Shown piece by piece: positions 21,724 through 32,956 of a DNA stretch of 64,000 nucleotides. The stretch spans positions 72,503,520 to 72,567,519 of the forward strand of contig OZ020589.1 in the NCBI GenBank assembly GCA_963971535.1, read 5' to 3'. The stretch is from Notolepis coatsorum. Its lineage: Eukaryota > Chordata > Actinopteri > Aulopiformes > Paralepididae. Within the stretch, counting starts at the first letter, position 1; every line of letters starts with the position of its first letter. The notes below the pieces were generated by a model. That model had not been told where the DNA came from. It worked only from the letters and a program-made list of their open reading frames with translations, and did no database searches. A program made the position numbers and the translations under genes.

Positions 21724-22738
21724 TAGGCCTGCCGCGATAAGCAATAAATCGATTAATTGCCGCGATAATTAAAATGAATGCAATGATTTTGACGGGCGCG
21801 ATTAATTGCTATTTGCGCGTTTGTTTTAATGAGGCGGACCCAGTGCCCCTTGTCAGTCACTGTCCGTGTTGGGAGGCGGGCCGCTGGCTTTACTACAGAG
21901 CACAGCACAGGACTGAACACAGACACAGTTTTCAATCAATCAATAACAACATTAACGAGACCCTCGTTGTGTCTATTCTGCTAACGCTAACGTTACCTCT
22001 CATTGTGTATATTCTACAAGCGTTAACGTTAGCTAGGCTGTCTATGCTAACGTTAACGAGCATTAGGCTAACAAGCTGTAACGTTACCAGTCGCGTCTAT
22101 TTGCTAACGTTAGCATTAGGTAATAACCGGTTTAAAATGGATGGTGATTACCTCACGTTGTGTCTATTCTACTAGCATTAACGTTACTCATACAAACAAT
22201 CAATAGCGAGTTATATTGATCGCGCTATGTACGATAGCCATGCTAAAACGCTAGCACAACATTAGCACCTAACCTAACAACAAGCCTTAACAAGTCAGCG
22301 ATCTTTTTGCGAGACTAAACTCTCCGCTCGGTGGCAAATTGTGTTGATGTCGGTTTTGTTTAATCAATAAATGAGGCAGAATACACAGTGACTGTATCCT
22401 TTGTTTATTGCACTTGTGCCTGCTGCAAACATAATGATTATGAAATCCTAGAGACGCGTCTCTCTATTCAGTGGTCTGCAGTGTTTCACGTGACTTTTCT
22501 GGTACCCAAAAAGTACCTGAAATAATCACAACAATACTTCCGGTCCGGTCGGTGGGCTTCAAAATAAAAGTCTTAAACACCGGAAAAGACGGAGCGGTGG
22601 GCTTCAAAATAAAAGTTTTGGGAAATAAATTTCTCCAAAAAAAAAAAAATTCTCTAACCGGTCGCAATAATATCGCTTATCGCGATATTTTCGGGGGCAA
22701 TTAATCGCCCAGCAAAATGTGTTATCGTGGCAGGCCTA
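21724..22738. mobile_element. hAT (TAGGCCTGCCGCG...GTGGCAGGCCTA)
   Basis: A perfect 8-bp duplication GATGTAAT is at 21716-21723 and 22739-22746. The subterminal regions repeat CGCGATAA and ATTAATCG. The interior 21960-22200 contains more than six GCTAACGTTA-type words. Two copies of GTGGGCTTCAAAATAAAAGT lie at 22551-22615. No transposase is seen. Confidence 0.92.
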
Positions 22739-22964
22739 GATGTAATATACATGTAGTACAATGCCAAAGCAACAGATGGCGATGTACAAACATGAAGGCC
22801 ATTTTCAACCAATGAGAAGGGTGAACCTGTGATATCCTGTTCAGGCTTTGTCACTCACATCCTGTCACAAAAAGTTTTGACGCCATTGTTGTTGTCGTTA
22901 GCTTACATGCTAACGTTAATGGCAGCGACCATAGCATTGTGGCTAGGCTAGCTATCATCGCTTA

Positions 22965-23060
22965 ATAGAGCTAGTGAATGGATAAACAACGTTATTTAAC
23001 ATTGCAGAATGGGTACAATTACAATGCGGCTCAATACAAACAATTGTTATAATATAATAA
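22965..23060 (-). mobile_element. LINE 3'-end fragment
   Basis: The sequence around GCAGAATGGGTACAATTACA and CGGCTCAATACAAACAATTG matches the 3' end found at 61950-62010 (same strand) and, reversed, at 31550-31600. It is a truncated tail only. Confidence 0.6.
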
Positions 23061-23329
23061 TAATGCAGGACCTGCTCAGAGGTCTTTAATTGGCATTGGC
23101 AATTATCCTCAACACACACACACCGGAACACACACGCATGCATTGTCTGTAGGATCGCTGATGCGATTCGTCTCTGCGATTAACCCATCCCGTCGTCCTT
23201 CCCCCCCAAGGGCAGCCGGGAGCAGACAGGCGTCAACGTGAGCCGCGCCAGGGGACCAATCCAAGTGCTCCTGTCCGTCTTCGTCAAGGACGCCACAGCG
23301 TTAGCAATCTATTGTTGTGCATGTTTTTC

Positions 23330-23515
23330 CATTGGGTTTATCTTATCGGGGGGAAACCCTTGCGAGCACGGGGAGAACATGCAAACTCCACACAGAAAGG
23401 CCTGGGAGATACCCCACCTGGGTACCTGGCATCATGGAAACCTGGTCCCCAAGCGGGAATCGAACCCTGGACCTTCTTGCTGTGAGGCGACAGTGTTAAC
23501 CACTACACCACCGTT
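23330..23515 (-). mobile_element. tRNA-derived SINE (fish-wide type), reverse orientation
   Basis: Read on the minus strand it begins GGTGGTGTAGTGGTTAACAC (A box) and contains GGGTTCGATTCC (B box), followed by the CCTTTCTGTGTGGAGTTTGC and TGTTCTCCCCGTGCTCGCA tail that is widespread in fish SINE and LINE 3' ends. It is not a functional tRNA: no acceptor stem closure. Confidence 0.8.
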
Positions 23516-23759
23516 AAGGGGGCCAGGGGGTGTAGACTGTTGTAGTTTGAGCTAATTTACACCATGCTCCAAAACAAATAAAAAATCTGCCGAGCGATGT
23601 GGCGCGGGGAGCGCTCGATTCAAGGTGAGCGGTGAGCGAGCGGAGAGCGACTTGGGGGCGGGGTCAACATGAGCGATTAGCGGAGCGGACCAAGCTTTAA
23701 AGAACGAAGAGCGGATTTCTCGCCCGCGCCGATCCGCTCACGTGGCCTGGTTCACACCA

Positions 23760-24134
23760 TAGCCCACATCAAAGCAGCATGCCTGGGAGATTGTTCCCCA
23801 GTGTTCATAACCCAACCCAGAGCTGCTGCATGGCAGATCCCTGAATTATTTACGCAATCCTCGCTCCTCACAGATACAGAGCCACTACATGAAGGCCATT
23901 CACAATGGTAAAGAAGAGGAATGCTTAGGCTCCATCGTGGCCACTTGTACATGACCAGTACAGCCTTCAAGGCGCTGCATTTCCAAAACCAGAAGCGATG
24001 GATAAAATAACATCTTGATCATTTAAAGGGGAACTATCTTATAAATGGCTTTTTCCAGTATTTAGCATCGTTTTCTAGCTATGTGTGTTTATATTAATGG
24101 GGTCTATGTCTCTAATTCTCATGTTGGCGCATTC
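23760..24134. other. Unassigned sequence left of the tandem duplication
   Basis: No gene or transposon end is seen. A small minus frame (23752-23970) has no domain. Confidence 0.35.
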
Positions 24135-24231
24135 TTCCAATTGACATCTCACAATATTCTCCCTCACTGAACTGAGTCATCTGAAACTTAGCGTATCTTG
24201 GACGTCCAACAATTCTCATCTGCATAATAAC

Positions 24232-25835
24232 CAGTGATGGGCAAGCTACTTGGAAAATGTAGCAAGCTACACTACAAGTTACTCTCGATTAAATATAGCT
24301 CAACTACAATGGAAGCTATCCCCAGAGAAATGTAGCAAGCTACACTACAAGAACACTACTAGCTACACTACATCGGCACTACTTTTTTTTTTTTTTGTGA
24401 TCAAGTTTCCACCAAACAAATAGGCAGGAAAAAAAAATCTCAGTTTGATTGTTTATTATAAAACTGAAACAAGCCCTTGGTCTGGCTTTTTGTGTCATCC
24501 TTTTAACATGAACTTGTATTATGTACAAAATCCAGGAAGGCAAGTTTAGCTGGGTGCAGCCTCTACAAAAGAAAAGAAAGAGACCATTTGGTTTTATCAG
24601 TTTTTATAGTATAGTTTGTCGATTACTTTTGATGCAGTAATGGTCTTTTTCTTTTCTATTCTATCTTTATGTATTATTTATCCCTAAACTCTGCATCTTC
24701 TGAAACCTGCCCACTTTATCAACCAAAAACACACTTCTTCAATATCTGAATTGTAATTGTTTTACTTCATTTTACTAGTATTATGCTACCATGTATATAC
24801 TACTACCAACTATGCTAATATGTCTATACTACTACAGTATGTACTCAGAGTATAACACTCAAGCTTGACACTGACAAACAATACTACTTATCCTTGGCTG
24901 CTAGATATGTACCACTCCTGCTGACTTGTTGTACACAATTTGTAAGTTGCTTTGAATGAAAGTGTCAGCTAAATGACCAAATGTATTTAAATATGTAACT
25001 CACAAAACATTCCATGGCCCCAAAATCATGTGGGGACCCCCCCTGGGGGTCCTGTCCCACAGGTTGAGAACCACTGCTTTTCCCTCTTTTTTTCTTTTCT
25101 CCACCCCCATAATATTGTTCATTTTCTGCCTACAGTGAAACATCATCATGATAGCAGCTATCTGTTAGTTAAAGCTGTTGACAAAAAGTGTACTGACTTG
25201 TGTGCTGTTTGGGAACAGTTGATTTTCATCAGCTCACCTGAATGTGTTCTCAAGTTAGTGCTGGACGTGTTGAGAGCAGCATATGTTTTAGCCGTTTTTT
25301 CAGTCAAACTCATAAATGTGTCCCAGATAGGGCCATGGAGAGGCATTGTTGTTATTGACATCATCATCTTCATCAATGCCATCGAACCCCTCTGCCATTT
25401 TGTGCGGACTGGTTCATGTAATCCGTTAAATTGCATTCATTCAGTACGTCTGTTTTGATTTTCACTTCCTGCTTTGCGGCTGGAGTCCCGCCCTATCCTG
25501 CCTCTGATTGGCCTACCCGTAATGTTTTGGCCTACCATACCCAATCGTGAGTCGTCATACTCATATCTAAATCTTAACCAACCAACCAATCATAGTGGGT
25601 TTTTTTACGGGGAGTTTTTTTTTCTTCTAGTCTAGACTGTTTCTCCCGAAAGTAGCGTGTAACGTTTCCTCGGCGCTACGTTACTACTTTGTTCTATAAA
25701 TAGCTCCGCTACAGAGACCGCTACCCTGGTTAAAAAGTAGCGACGCTACCAGCACGCTACTGAGAATTGTAGTTAAGCTATGTAGCGTCGCTACTTGTAG
25801 CGTCGCTACTTGTAGCTAGCTACTGCCCATCACTG
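24232..25835. mobile_element. hAT (CAGTGATGGGCAAGC...GCCCATCACTG), copy 1
   Basis: A perfect 8-bp duplication ATAATAAC is at 24224-24231 and 25836-25843. Both subterminal regions are arrays of GTAGC/GCTAC (24242-24380 and 25660-25830), probably the transposase-binding arrays. The 142-residue frame at 25030-25458 overlaps a minus frame and shows no transposase motif. An end-like GGTTGAGAACCACTG at 25061-25075 suggests a further nested MITE. Confidence 0.93.
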
Positions 25836-26292
25836 ATAATAACGCCCGCCCCCTCTATGTTTGTTGCCACCAGGCGCACTAGGAGCCACTGCCCACAATC
25901 TACCGTTATTTAGTGCAGACCGCAAGGAAGGAAGTGCAGTGAGTTAGGCCATGGTTAGACTAGTGTTTTTGTGGTCGTTGTTTGAATACGTTTGCTGTCC
26001 CTTTTACATAGAAATGCCGTTTTTGCCGGATACGTTGTGGCCCTACTGAAAACGCTAAATTGTGTTTCCGTTTTGGAGTAGCGCCAAAAACTCGCCGACA
26101 ACATGTGTGTAATCTGCGCGGAGCCGTTTTTGCTCAACGCCCATGCGCAGTAGACTGTCAGACTGCAGTGTAACCTACAGTGTAACCTACAGCCCTTCCA
26201 ATTGACATCTCACAATATTCTCCCTCACTGAACTGAGTCATCTGAAACTTAGCGTATCTTGGACGTCCAACAATTCTCATCTGCATAATAAC

Positions 26293-27894
26293 CAGTGATG
26301 GGCAAGCTACTTGGAAAATGTAGCAAGCTACACTACAAGTTACTCTCGATTAAATATAGCTCAACTACAATGGAAGCTATCCCCAGAGAAATGTAGCAAG
26401 CTACACTACAAGAACACTACTAGCTACACTACATCGGCACTACTTTTTTTTTTTTTGTGATCAAGTTTCCACCAAACAAATAGGCAGGAAAAAAAATTCT
26501 CAGTTTGATTGTTTATTATAAAACTGAAACAAGCCCTTGGTCTGGCTTTTTGTGTCATCCTTTTAACATGAACTTGTATTATGTACAAAATCCAGGAAGG
26601 CAAGTTTAGCTGGGTGCAGCCTCTACAAAAGAAAAGAAAGAGACCATTTGGTTTTATCAGTTTTTATAGTATAGTTTGTCGATTACTTTTGATGCAGTAA
26701 TGGTCTTTTTCTTTTCTATTCTATCTTTATGTATTATTTATCCCTAAACTCTGCATCTTCTGAAACCTGCCCACTTTATCAACCAAAAACACACTTCTTC
26801 AATATCTGAATTGTAATTGTTTTACTTCATTTTACTAGTATTATGCTACCATGTATATACTACTACCAACTATGCTAATATGTCTATACTACTACAGTAT
26901 GTACTCAGAGTATAACACTCAAGCTTGACACTGACAAACAATACTACTTATCCTTGGCTGCTAGATATGTACCACTCCTGCTGACTTGTTGTACACAATT
27001 TGTAAGTTGCTTTGAATGAAAGTGTCAGCTAAATGACCAAATGTATTTAAATATGTAACTCACAAAACATTCCATGGCCCCAAAATCATGTGGGGACCCC
27101 CCCTGGGGGTCCTGTCCCACAGGTTGAGAACCACTGCTTTTCCCTCTTTTTTTCTTTTCTCCACCCCCATAATATTGTTCATTTTCTGCCTACAGTGAAA
27201 CATCATCATGATAGCAGCTATCTGTTAGTTAAAGCTGTTGACAAAAAGTGTACTGACTTGTGTGCTGTTTGGGAACAGTTGATTTTCATCAGCTCACCTG
27301 AATGTGTTCTCAAGTTAGTGCTGGACGTGTTGAGAGCAGCATATGTTTTAGCCGTTTTTTCAGTCAAACTCATAAATGTGTCCCAGATAGGGCCATGGAG
27401 AGGCATTGTTGTTATTGACATCATCATCTTCATCAATGCCATCGAACCCCTCTGCCATTTTGTGCGGACTGGTTCATGTAATCCGTTAAATTGCATTCAT
27501 TCAGTACGTCTGTTTTGATTTTCACTTCCTGCTTTGCGGCTGGAGTCCCGCCCTATCCTGCCTCTGATTGGCCTACCCGTAATGTTTTGGCCTACCATAC
27601 CCAATCGTGAGTCGTCATACTCATATCTAAATCTTAACCAACCAACCAATCATAGTGGGTTTTTTACGGGGAGTTTTTTTTTCTTCTAGTCTAGACTGTT
27701 TCTCCCGAAAGTAGCGTGTAACGTTTCCTCGGCGCTACGTTACTACTTTGTTCTATAAATAGCTCCGCTACAGAGACCGCTACCCTGGTTAAAAAGTAGC
27801 GACGCTACCAGCACGCTACTGAGAATTGTAGTTAAGCTATGTAGCGTCGCTACTTGTAGCGTCGCTACTTGTAGCTAGCTACTGCCCATCACTG
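26293..27894. mobile_element. hAT (CAGTGATGGGCAAGC...), copy 2 within the duplication
   Basis: It is the second copy of 24232-25835 with the same flanking ATAATAAC (26285-26292 and 27895-27902). It was copied by the tandem duplication and is not an independent insertion. Confidence 0.93.
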
Positions 27895-28005
27895 ATAATA
27901 ACGCCCGCCCCCTCTATGTTTGTTGCCACCAGGCGCACTAGGAGCCACTGCCCACAATCTACCGTTATTTAGTGCAGACCGCAAGGAAGGAAGTGCAGTG
28001 AGTTA

Positions 28006-29161
28006 GGCCATGGTTAGACTAGTGTTTTTGTGGTCGTTGTTTGAATACGTTTGCTGTCCCTTTTACATAGAAATGCCGTTTTTGCCGGATACGTTGTGGC
28101 CCTACTGAAAACGCTAAATTGTGTTTCCGTTTTGGAGTAGCGCCAAAAACTCGCCGACAACATGTGTGTAATCTGCGCGGAGCCGTTTTTGCTCAACGCC
28201 CATGCGCAGTAGACTGTCAGACTGCAGTGTAACCTACAGCCCGCGCGCAGCACCGTGTATATCCCTCCTGTCTGTCTGTCTGTCTCAAGCCCGGGGGAGC
28301 AGCACCGAGCAGCGGCCGAGGAGCAGCCCACGCGCAGCACCGTGTATCTCTCCAGTCTGGGCTGTCTGTCTGTCTCGAGCAGCACCTAGCAGAAGAGCGC
28401 CTCATGCCCCGCGCGCCTCATCTCTCCTGCCTCGAGCAATGGCATAACGTTATTTCGCGAGCGACTGTACATTAACACAGCGCACCCTAACTGCTTGTGT
28501 ATTCTAGCAGTGTTTGAGGTTATTTTGTACAGTACCTTTATCTGCACTGAAACATACATTTCTACAGTACATGCAGTTGTTGGTAGATAACCGTGATTAT
28601 GTTTATTTATTTATCTATCTCTCTGTGAGCAAAACCTATTAATATTACATATGTGTTGGCGGAATCGCGTCAATGTTTGTTATGAATAAAACGCCCGAAA
28701 GTTACAAAGTAGCCTACAGTTGACAGCTGGGCTGTGTTAATGTTACAATGTACAGTCCCGCGAAATAACGTTATGAATGCGCGAAATAACATAGCATTAC
28801 AAAGTACAGTTGACAGCTGGGCTGTGTTAATGTTACAATGTACAGTCCCGCGAAATAACGTTATGAATGCCCGAAAACATTTGTGATGTCACAGTATGAT
28901 GTCATAATCAAACATTCTAGAACATTTGTGTATCTATTCAACAATTCTCTCACAGCTGAGTGTGGACGACAGCAGGGACGAGGGAGAGTAACTACCTCCC
29001 TGCGCATGCTCAGTGCTGAATTCGAAACGAGATCCGTTGTGGTCTGACCAAGCCTTGTTCTGACAAAACGAAAGCGCTCAAGGTGCAAAACGAATGTCTA
29101 ACTCGGCTGCGAAACTCACCTGAAAAACGAAACGAAAAACAGCCTAGGTGTAACTCCAGCC
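28006..29161. mobile_element. Possible PIF/Harbinger-like element (GGCCATGGTTAGAC...)
   Basis: Left end GGCCATGGTTAGACTAGTG and right end CCTAGGTGTAACTCCAGCC are inverted relatives and are flanked by TTA (28003-28005 and 29162-29164), the usual Harbinger target. The interior includes two copies of a 70-bp segment with CCCGCGAAATAACGTTATG (28756 and 28846). The duplication unit 1 carries only its left 250 bp. There is no transposase. Confidence 0.5.
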
Positions 29162-29164
29162 TTA

Positions 29165-29473
29165 GGCTAACGTTAGCCTAACGTAAATAGTATGAGCAAA
29201 ACACGCAGGACATGTGCTGCTCCCAAAATGCTCCCGCTGTTTCTATGTGCAGTGAAAAGTGAAAGTGCTTTGCATCCTAGACTAGTCATTCATTTACATG
29301 GTAAACTAACGTTAGTGGCTAGCTAGCTAAATAGCCACGCTGATGATGACAGAGAGAGAACACTGAGCTAGCACGGGTGGGGGCTATCGGGGTAGGGAGA
29401 CGTCAGAGACAGAGAGAACACTGAGCTAGCACGGGTGGGGGCTCTCGGGGGAAGGAGCCGTCTCTGTGTGCGC
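29165..29473. other. Unassigned; GAGAGAGAACACTGAGCTAG duplicated
   Basis: A 40-bp segment with CACTGAGCTAGCACGGGTGG occurs at 29361 and 29419. GCACATAGAAACAGCGGGAGC (reversed) resembles part of the hAT at 58079-59470. No gene is seen. Confidence 0.4.
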
Positions 29474-29538
29474 TAGGGATGGGTACCGAATTCGGTACTT
29501 TTAAAAGGTACTTACCGAAACACGTCGGTACTACCGAG

Positions 29539-30737
29539 TAGGGCTGGGCGATAAAACGATAACGATAACTATCGCGATAAATTATTTCCTCGAAATAAAC
29601 ATGAAACGTGGTCGCAAAGTTTCGATATATCGATTTTCCAAGCTTGGATATGAGCACACGCACTAACAACCAATCGGTGAAGGAGATGGCCGATAGAGGA
29701 AGGAGACCCGGAAGGAGGTAGGACTCGGTAAACAAGGCTGGCTATGGCTAATTAGCTTGCACGCCGCTATTTCACAGGTTACCTGCCGAGTTGGTGTGTG
29801 TTTTGAATTCTGAGGGTAACTGTTATAGTAGTGTGGGGTATACGGTGGACGTCGTTGCAATGAATTGGGCGGAACAGAGTATTTTAGGGTCATTTTTTAG
29901 TACATTGTCATGAAATACTCCGCTTGGAAACGAGGCTGGCTATGGCTAATTAGCTTGCACGCCGCTATTTCACAGGTTACCTGCCGAGTTGGTGTGTGTT
30001 TTGAATTCTGAGGGTAACTGTTATAGTAGTGTGGGGTATACGGTGGACGTCGTTGCAATGAATTGGGCGGAACAGAGTATTTTAGGGTCATTTTTTAGTA
30101 CATTGTCATGAAATACTCCGCTTGGAAACGGGGCTGGCTATGGCTAATTAGCTTGCACGCCGCTATTTCACAGGTTACCTGCCGAGTTGGTGTGTGTTTT
30201 GAATTCTGAGGGTAACTGTTATAGTAGTGTGGGGTATACGGTGGACGTCGTTGCAATGAATTGGGCGGAACAGAGTATTTTAGGGTCATTTTTTAGTACA
30301 TTGTCATGAAATACTCCGCTTGGAAACGGGGCTGGCTATGGCTAATTAGCTTGCACGCCGCTATTTCACAGGTTACCTGCCGAGTTGGTGTGTGTTTTGA
30401 ATTCTGAGGGTAACTGTTATAGTAGTGTGGGGTATACGGTGGACGTCGTTGCAATGAATTGGGCGGAACAGAGTATTTTAGGGTCATTTTTGAGTCATGA
30501 GATACTCCGCTTGAGATACTCCGCTCTGCTAACGTGCGCGGACTGATGACGACATCAATTCGACTCTCGAGACATTCACAGCAGCAAAACAAGTCAGCCC
30601 GCGTATCGGCGCCGGGCATAATAAGTTAATTAAACTTGACAGACATTATATCGACGATAATTATCGATATCGAGTTATATGAAAATAATTTTATAATTTT
30701 ATCGCGATAACGTTTTTGGTCATATCGCCCAGCCCTA
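29539..30737. mobile_element. hAT (TAGGGCTGGGCGATA) with four internal 198-bp units
   Basis: A perfect duplication CTACCGAG is at 29531-29538 and 30738-30745. The ends TAGGGCTGGGCGATAAAACG and CATATCGCCCAGCCCTA frame a block of four 198-bp tandem units. Related copies at 32148, 41196 and 42053 have two, two and one unit. The repeated 64-residue open frames on the minus strand are products of the tandem unit, not genes. Confidence 0.95.
29736..30527 (+). repeat. Four tandem copies of a 198-bp unit
   Basis: GGCTGGCTATGG starts at 29736, 29934, 30132 and 30330, an exact 198-bp period. Units differ by one or two bases (GAGGCTGG/GGGGCTGG). The last unit diverges near 30490. Confidence 0.97.
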
Positions 30738-30929
30738 CTACCGAGTATCGATTCACGTGAGATACCGTTGTCGGTACTGTGTTCAAAAAAAAAAAAAAAA
30801 AAAAAAAATTCATGTCAATCACACGCACAATAATTGCTTACCTAGGATTTGACTTGATTCAACAACAAAGCAGTCGGGGCAATGGCAAGCCGAAAACAGT
30901 CGAAAGTGTGGTTATTTTAAGTTTGGATT

Positions 30930-31420
30930 TTTTTTTCCCACAACTGAGGTAGGTAGATTACAGGTTCGGTTCGATATACATTGTTTTTTTTATTTGTTTT
31001 TTAACACTCCAAAAATACCATACATCAGCATAAGATATATAGCCTAAAAATAATCCAACTTTTCAGTTATTCTCAAGGACGTAGTCATGCAAAAACTGAA
31101 AGAATGAGGCAGTTTGGCATCAGGCACATTATTTTGACTGACGCTTAGAGCTAGGAGAGAGAGAGGGGAGGCATTGCTGATTTTACCTTTACCTTTAATA
31201 ATGTTTGGCACACAAAGACCGAATTGACTGAAAAATATAGGCAACATTTGTCAAAGTATTAACTTTAACAAAATAATTAAACCTTTTCTTGTGGCCACAT
31301 TATAGACAAAGGCCATCAACAAAGTATGATTATGCTCAACCAGCACTAGACTTTATCAAAAAGGAAAAGTCACTGTGTTATTTAAAATAAATAAATCATG
31401 TGTACTAAATATATATTACA
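30930..31420 (+). mobile_element. Family X interior fragment
   Basis: GGTTCGGTTCGATATACATT, TTGGCACACAAAGACCGAA and TGGCCACATTATAGACAAAG occur in the same order as in the copy at 60345-60664 and 62836-62955. No left end is seen here. A family X-type right end lies at 38212, on the far side of the Rex1-like LINE. Confidence 0.5.
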
Positions 31421-31454
31421 TTTTTAATTGCATGAAACATTATGAAGTATTCTC

Positions 31455-31629
31455 TTATGCCGCTTTTCACTGCACTATGAATTGAACATGGGGGACCCTG
31501 ATGTAAACAAGACAAACGTCTTTCTCTGGTCTGCATCCCCTTAACAATTGTGTGTATTGAGCCGTACTGTATTGTACCCATTCTGCAATCTGTTAAATAA
31601 AGTTTTCATTCCTTCATTCATTCATTCAT
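31455..31629 (+). mobile_element. LINE 3' end with (ATTC)n tail
   Basis: The segment with GGGGGACCCTGATGTAAACA through GTTAAATAAAGTTTTCATTC and (ATTC)n repeats matches 57053-57190 and, reversed, 61921-62060. It is the 3' untranslated tail of a non-LTR element whose coding end is visible at 62007-62675. Confidence 0.75.
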
Positions 31630-32147
31630 GGTACCTAATCGACTCGACTCGCTTTTGCTATTTGAGTGTCCTGGTAGCCGTATTTGAAGTGACGTCACAC
31701 GAGGAAGTAAATAATCAACAGTAACACTGCATTGGAACCTGGAGAAGCCCTGATGATATAATATAAACAGCCAATAAATGTGAAGTTATCTTTGAACCTC
31801 TGTTTTCAAGCCTCCTCAATATACCCCCCCTTCCCCACTAATGGAACACAGCGAAGTGACTCAATATTGTCTCTCAATATTAGGGATGCACCGATATGAA
31901 AATTGGCCACCGATACCGATACCGATTGTTCAACTAACACAATCGGCCGATACCGATACCGATTCCGATATTTGTGGCAAAAAATAAGTATTTGTAATTT
32001 CTTTTAATATATTTTTTTTTATATTTTTTTTTTAATGAAACTACTGTATATTTGTATGTGTATGTTTGTATTTGTAGGCCTCTTTACTTAAAAAAAGGAA
32101 GAAATATGTTTATAGTATTAATTCAGCCATGCCATGTAGCACTATCC

Positions 32148-32956
32148 TAGGGCTGGGCGATATGACCAAAAACGTTATCGCGATAAAATTATAAAATTAT
32201 TTTCATATAATTCGATATCGATAATTATCGTCGATATAATGTCCGTCAAGTTTAATTAACTTCTTATGCTGCTGCGAATGTCTCAAGTCGAGTTGATGTC
32301 GTCATCAGTCTGCGCACGTTAGCCGACAAGCGGAGTATCTCATGACAATAAATATGACACTAAAATACTCTCTTCCGCCACAATATATTGAAACGACGTC
32401 CACTGTATATCCCACACTACCATAAACGTGGCCTCAGAATTCAAAACACACACATACTCGGCACGTAAATATATAAAACAGTGCCGTGCAAGCTAGTTAT
32501 CCTAGCCAGCCTGTTGGTTCTAAGCGGAGTATTCCATGACAATGTGCTAAATATGACACTAAAATACTCTCTTCCGCCACAATATATTGAAACGGCGTCC
32601 ACTGTATATCCCACACTACCATAAACGTGGCCTCAGAATTCAAAACACACACATACTCGGCACGTAAATATATAAAACAATGCCGTGCAAGCTAATTAGC
32701 CTAGCAAGCCTTGTTGGAGTGAGTCCTACCTCCTTCCGGGTCTCGGCCATCTCCTTCACTGATTGGTTGTTAGCTGTTGTGCGTAAGTACGTCATCACGT
32801 AACGCTGGTTGTTGTTAGTGAGTGTGTTGAGCCGAGGCTGAACGGAGCCAAGCTTGGAAAATCGATATATCGAAACTTTGCGACCACGTTTCATGTTTAT
32901 TTCGAGGAAATAATTTATCACGATAGTTATCGTTATCGTTTTATCGCCCAGCCCTA
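32148..32956. mobile_element. hAT (TAGGGCTGGGCGATA family), two internal units
   Basis: A perfect duplication CACTATCC is at 32140-32147 and 32957-32964. It is in the opposite orientation to 29539-30737. Two tandem units of about 194 bp begin near 32330 and 32524. Confidence 0.95.

Larger units (their letters stand above)
21553..23751. mobile_element. CG-rich inverted-repeat element (ACCAGGGCATGTGAGCGG ends)
   Basis: ACCAGGGCATGTGAGCGG at the left matches, in reverse complement, CCGCTCACGTGGCCTGGT at the right (16 of 18). Both ends are rich in GAGCGG words (21563-21620 and 23590-23690). TCAC flanks both sides (21549-21552 and 23752-23755), a possible 4-bp duplication. Superfamily is not assigned. 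A hAT (21724-22738) and a SINE (23330-23515) are inserted. Confidence 0.55.
24135..28242 (+). repeat. Tandem duplication, two near-identical 2.06 kb units
   Basis: Unit 1 (24135-26195) and unit 2 (26196-28242) both begin TTCCAATTGACATCTCAC and end in GTGTAACCTACAGCCC. I saw only a few differences: two A/T-run length changes and a 12-bp GTGTAACCTACA duplication at the end of unit 1. Each contains one complete hAT. Near identity means a very recent event, or two haplotypes joined in assembly. Confidence 0.95.
29474..30790 (+). mobile_element. hAT-like left end (TAGGGATGGGTACCG), split by another hAT
   Basis: TAGGGATGGGTACCGAATTCGG begins at 29474. The sequence is broken at CTACCGAG by the hAT 29539-30737 and resumes with TATCGATTCACGTGAGATAC. 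A second copy of this left end is at 45666, where the two halves are joined (CGGTACTACCATGTATCGATTC), which confirms the insertion site. The right terminus was not found. Confidence 0.7.

Noticed and set aside
21470-22175. Frames in the 21.5-22.2 kb region, up to 133 residues
   Set aside because: They lie across hAT ends and GCTAACG-repeat sequence, without domain similarity.
25030-25458. 142-residue open frame, repeated at 27090-27518
   Set aside because: It lies in a non-autonomous hAT, overlaps an open minus frame, has no transposase motif, and the repeat is only due to the tandem duplication.
29736-30527. Regular repeats that could suggest a CRISPR array
   Set aside because: The whole 198-bp period is repeated without unique spacers, and this is vertebrate DNA; it is a minisatellite in a hAT.
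29663-30619. Series of similar 64-108 residue minus-strand frames
   Set aside because: They come from the 198-bp tandem unit (198 is divisible by three, so a frame stays open). No domain or start context.
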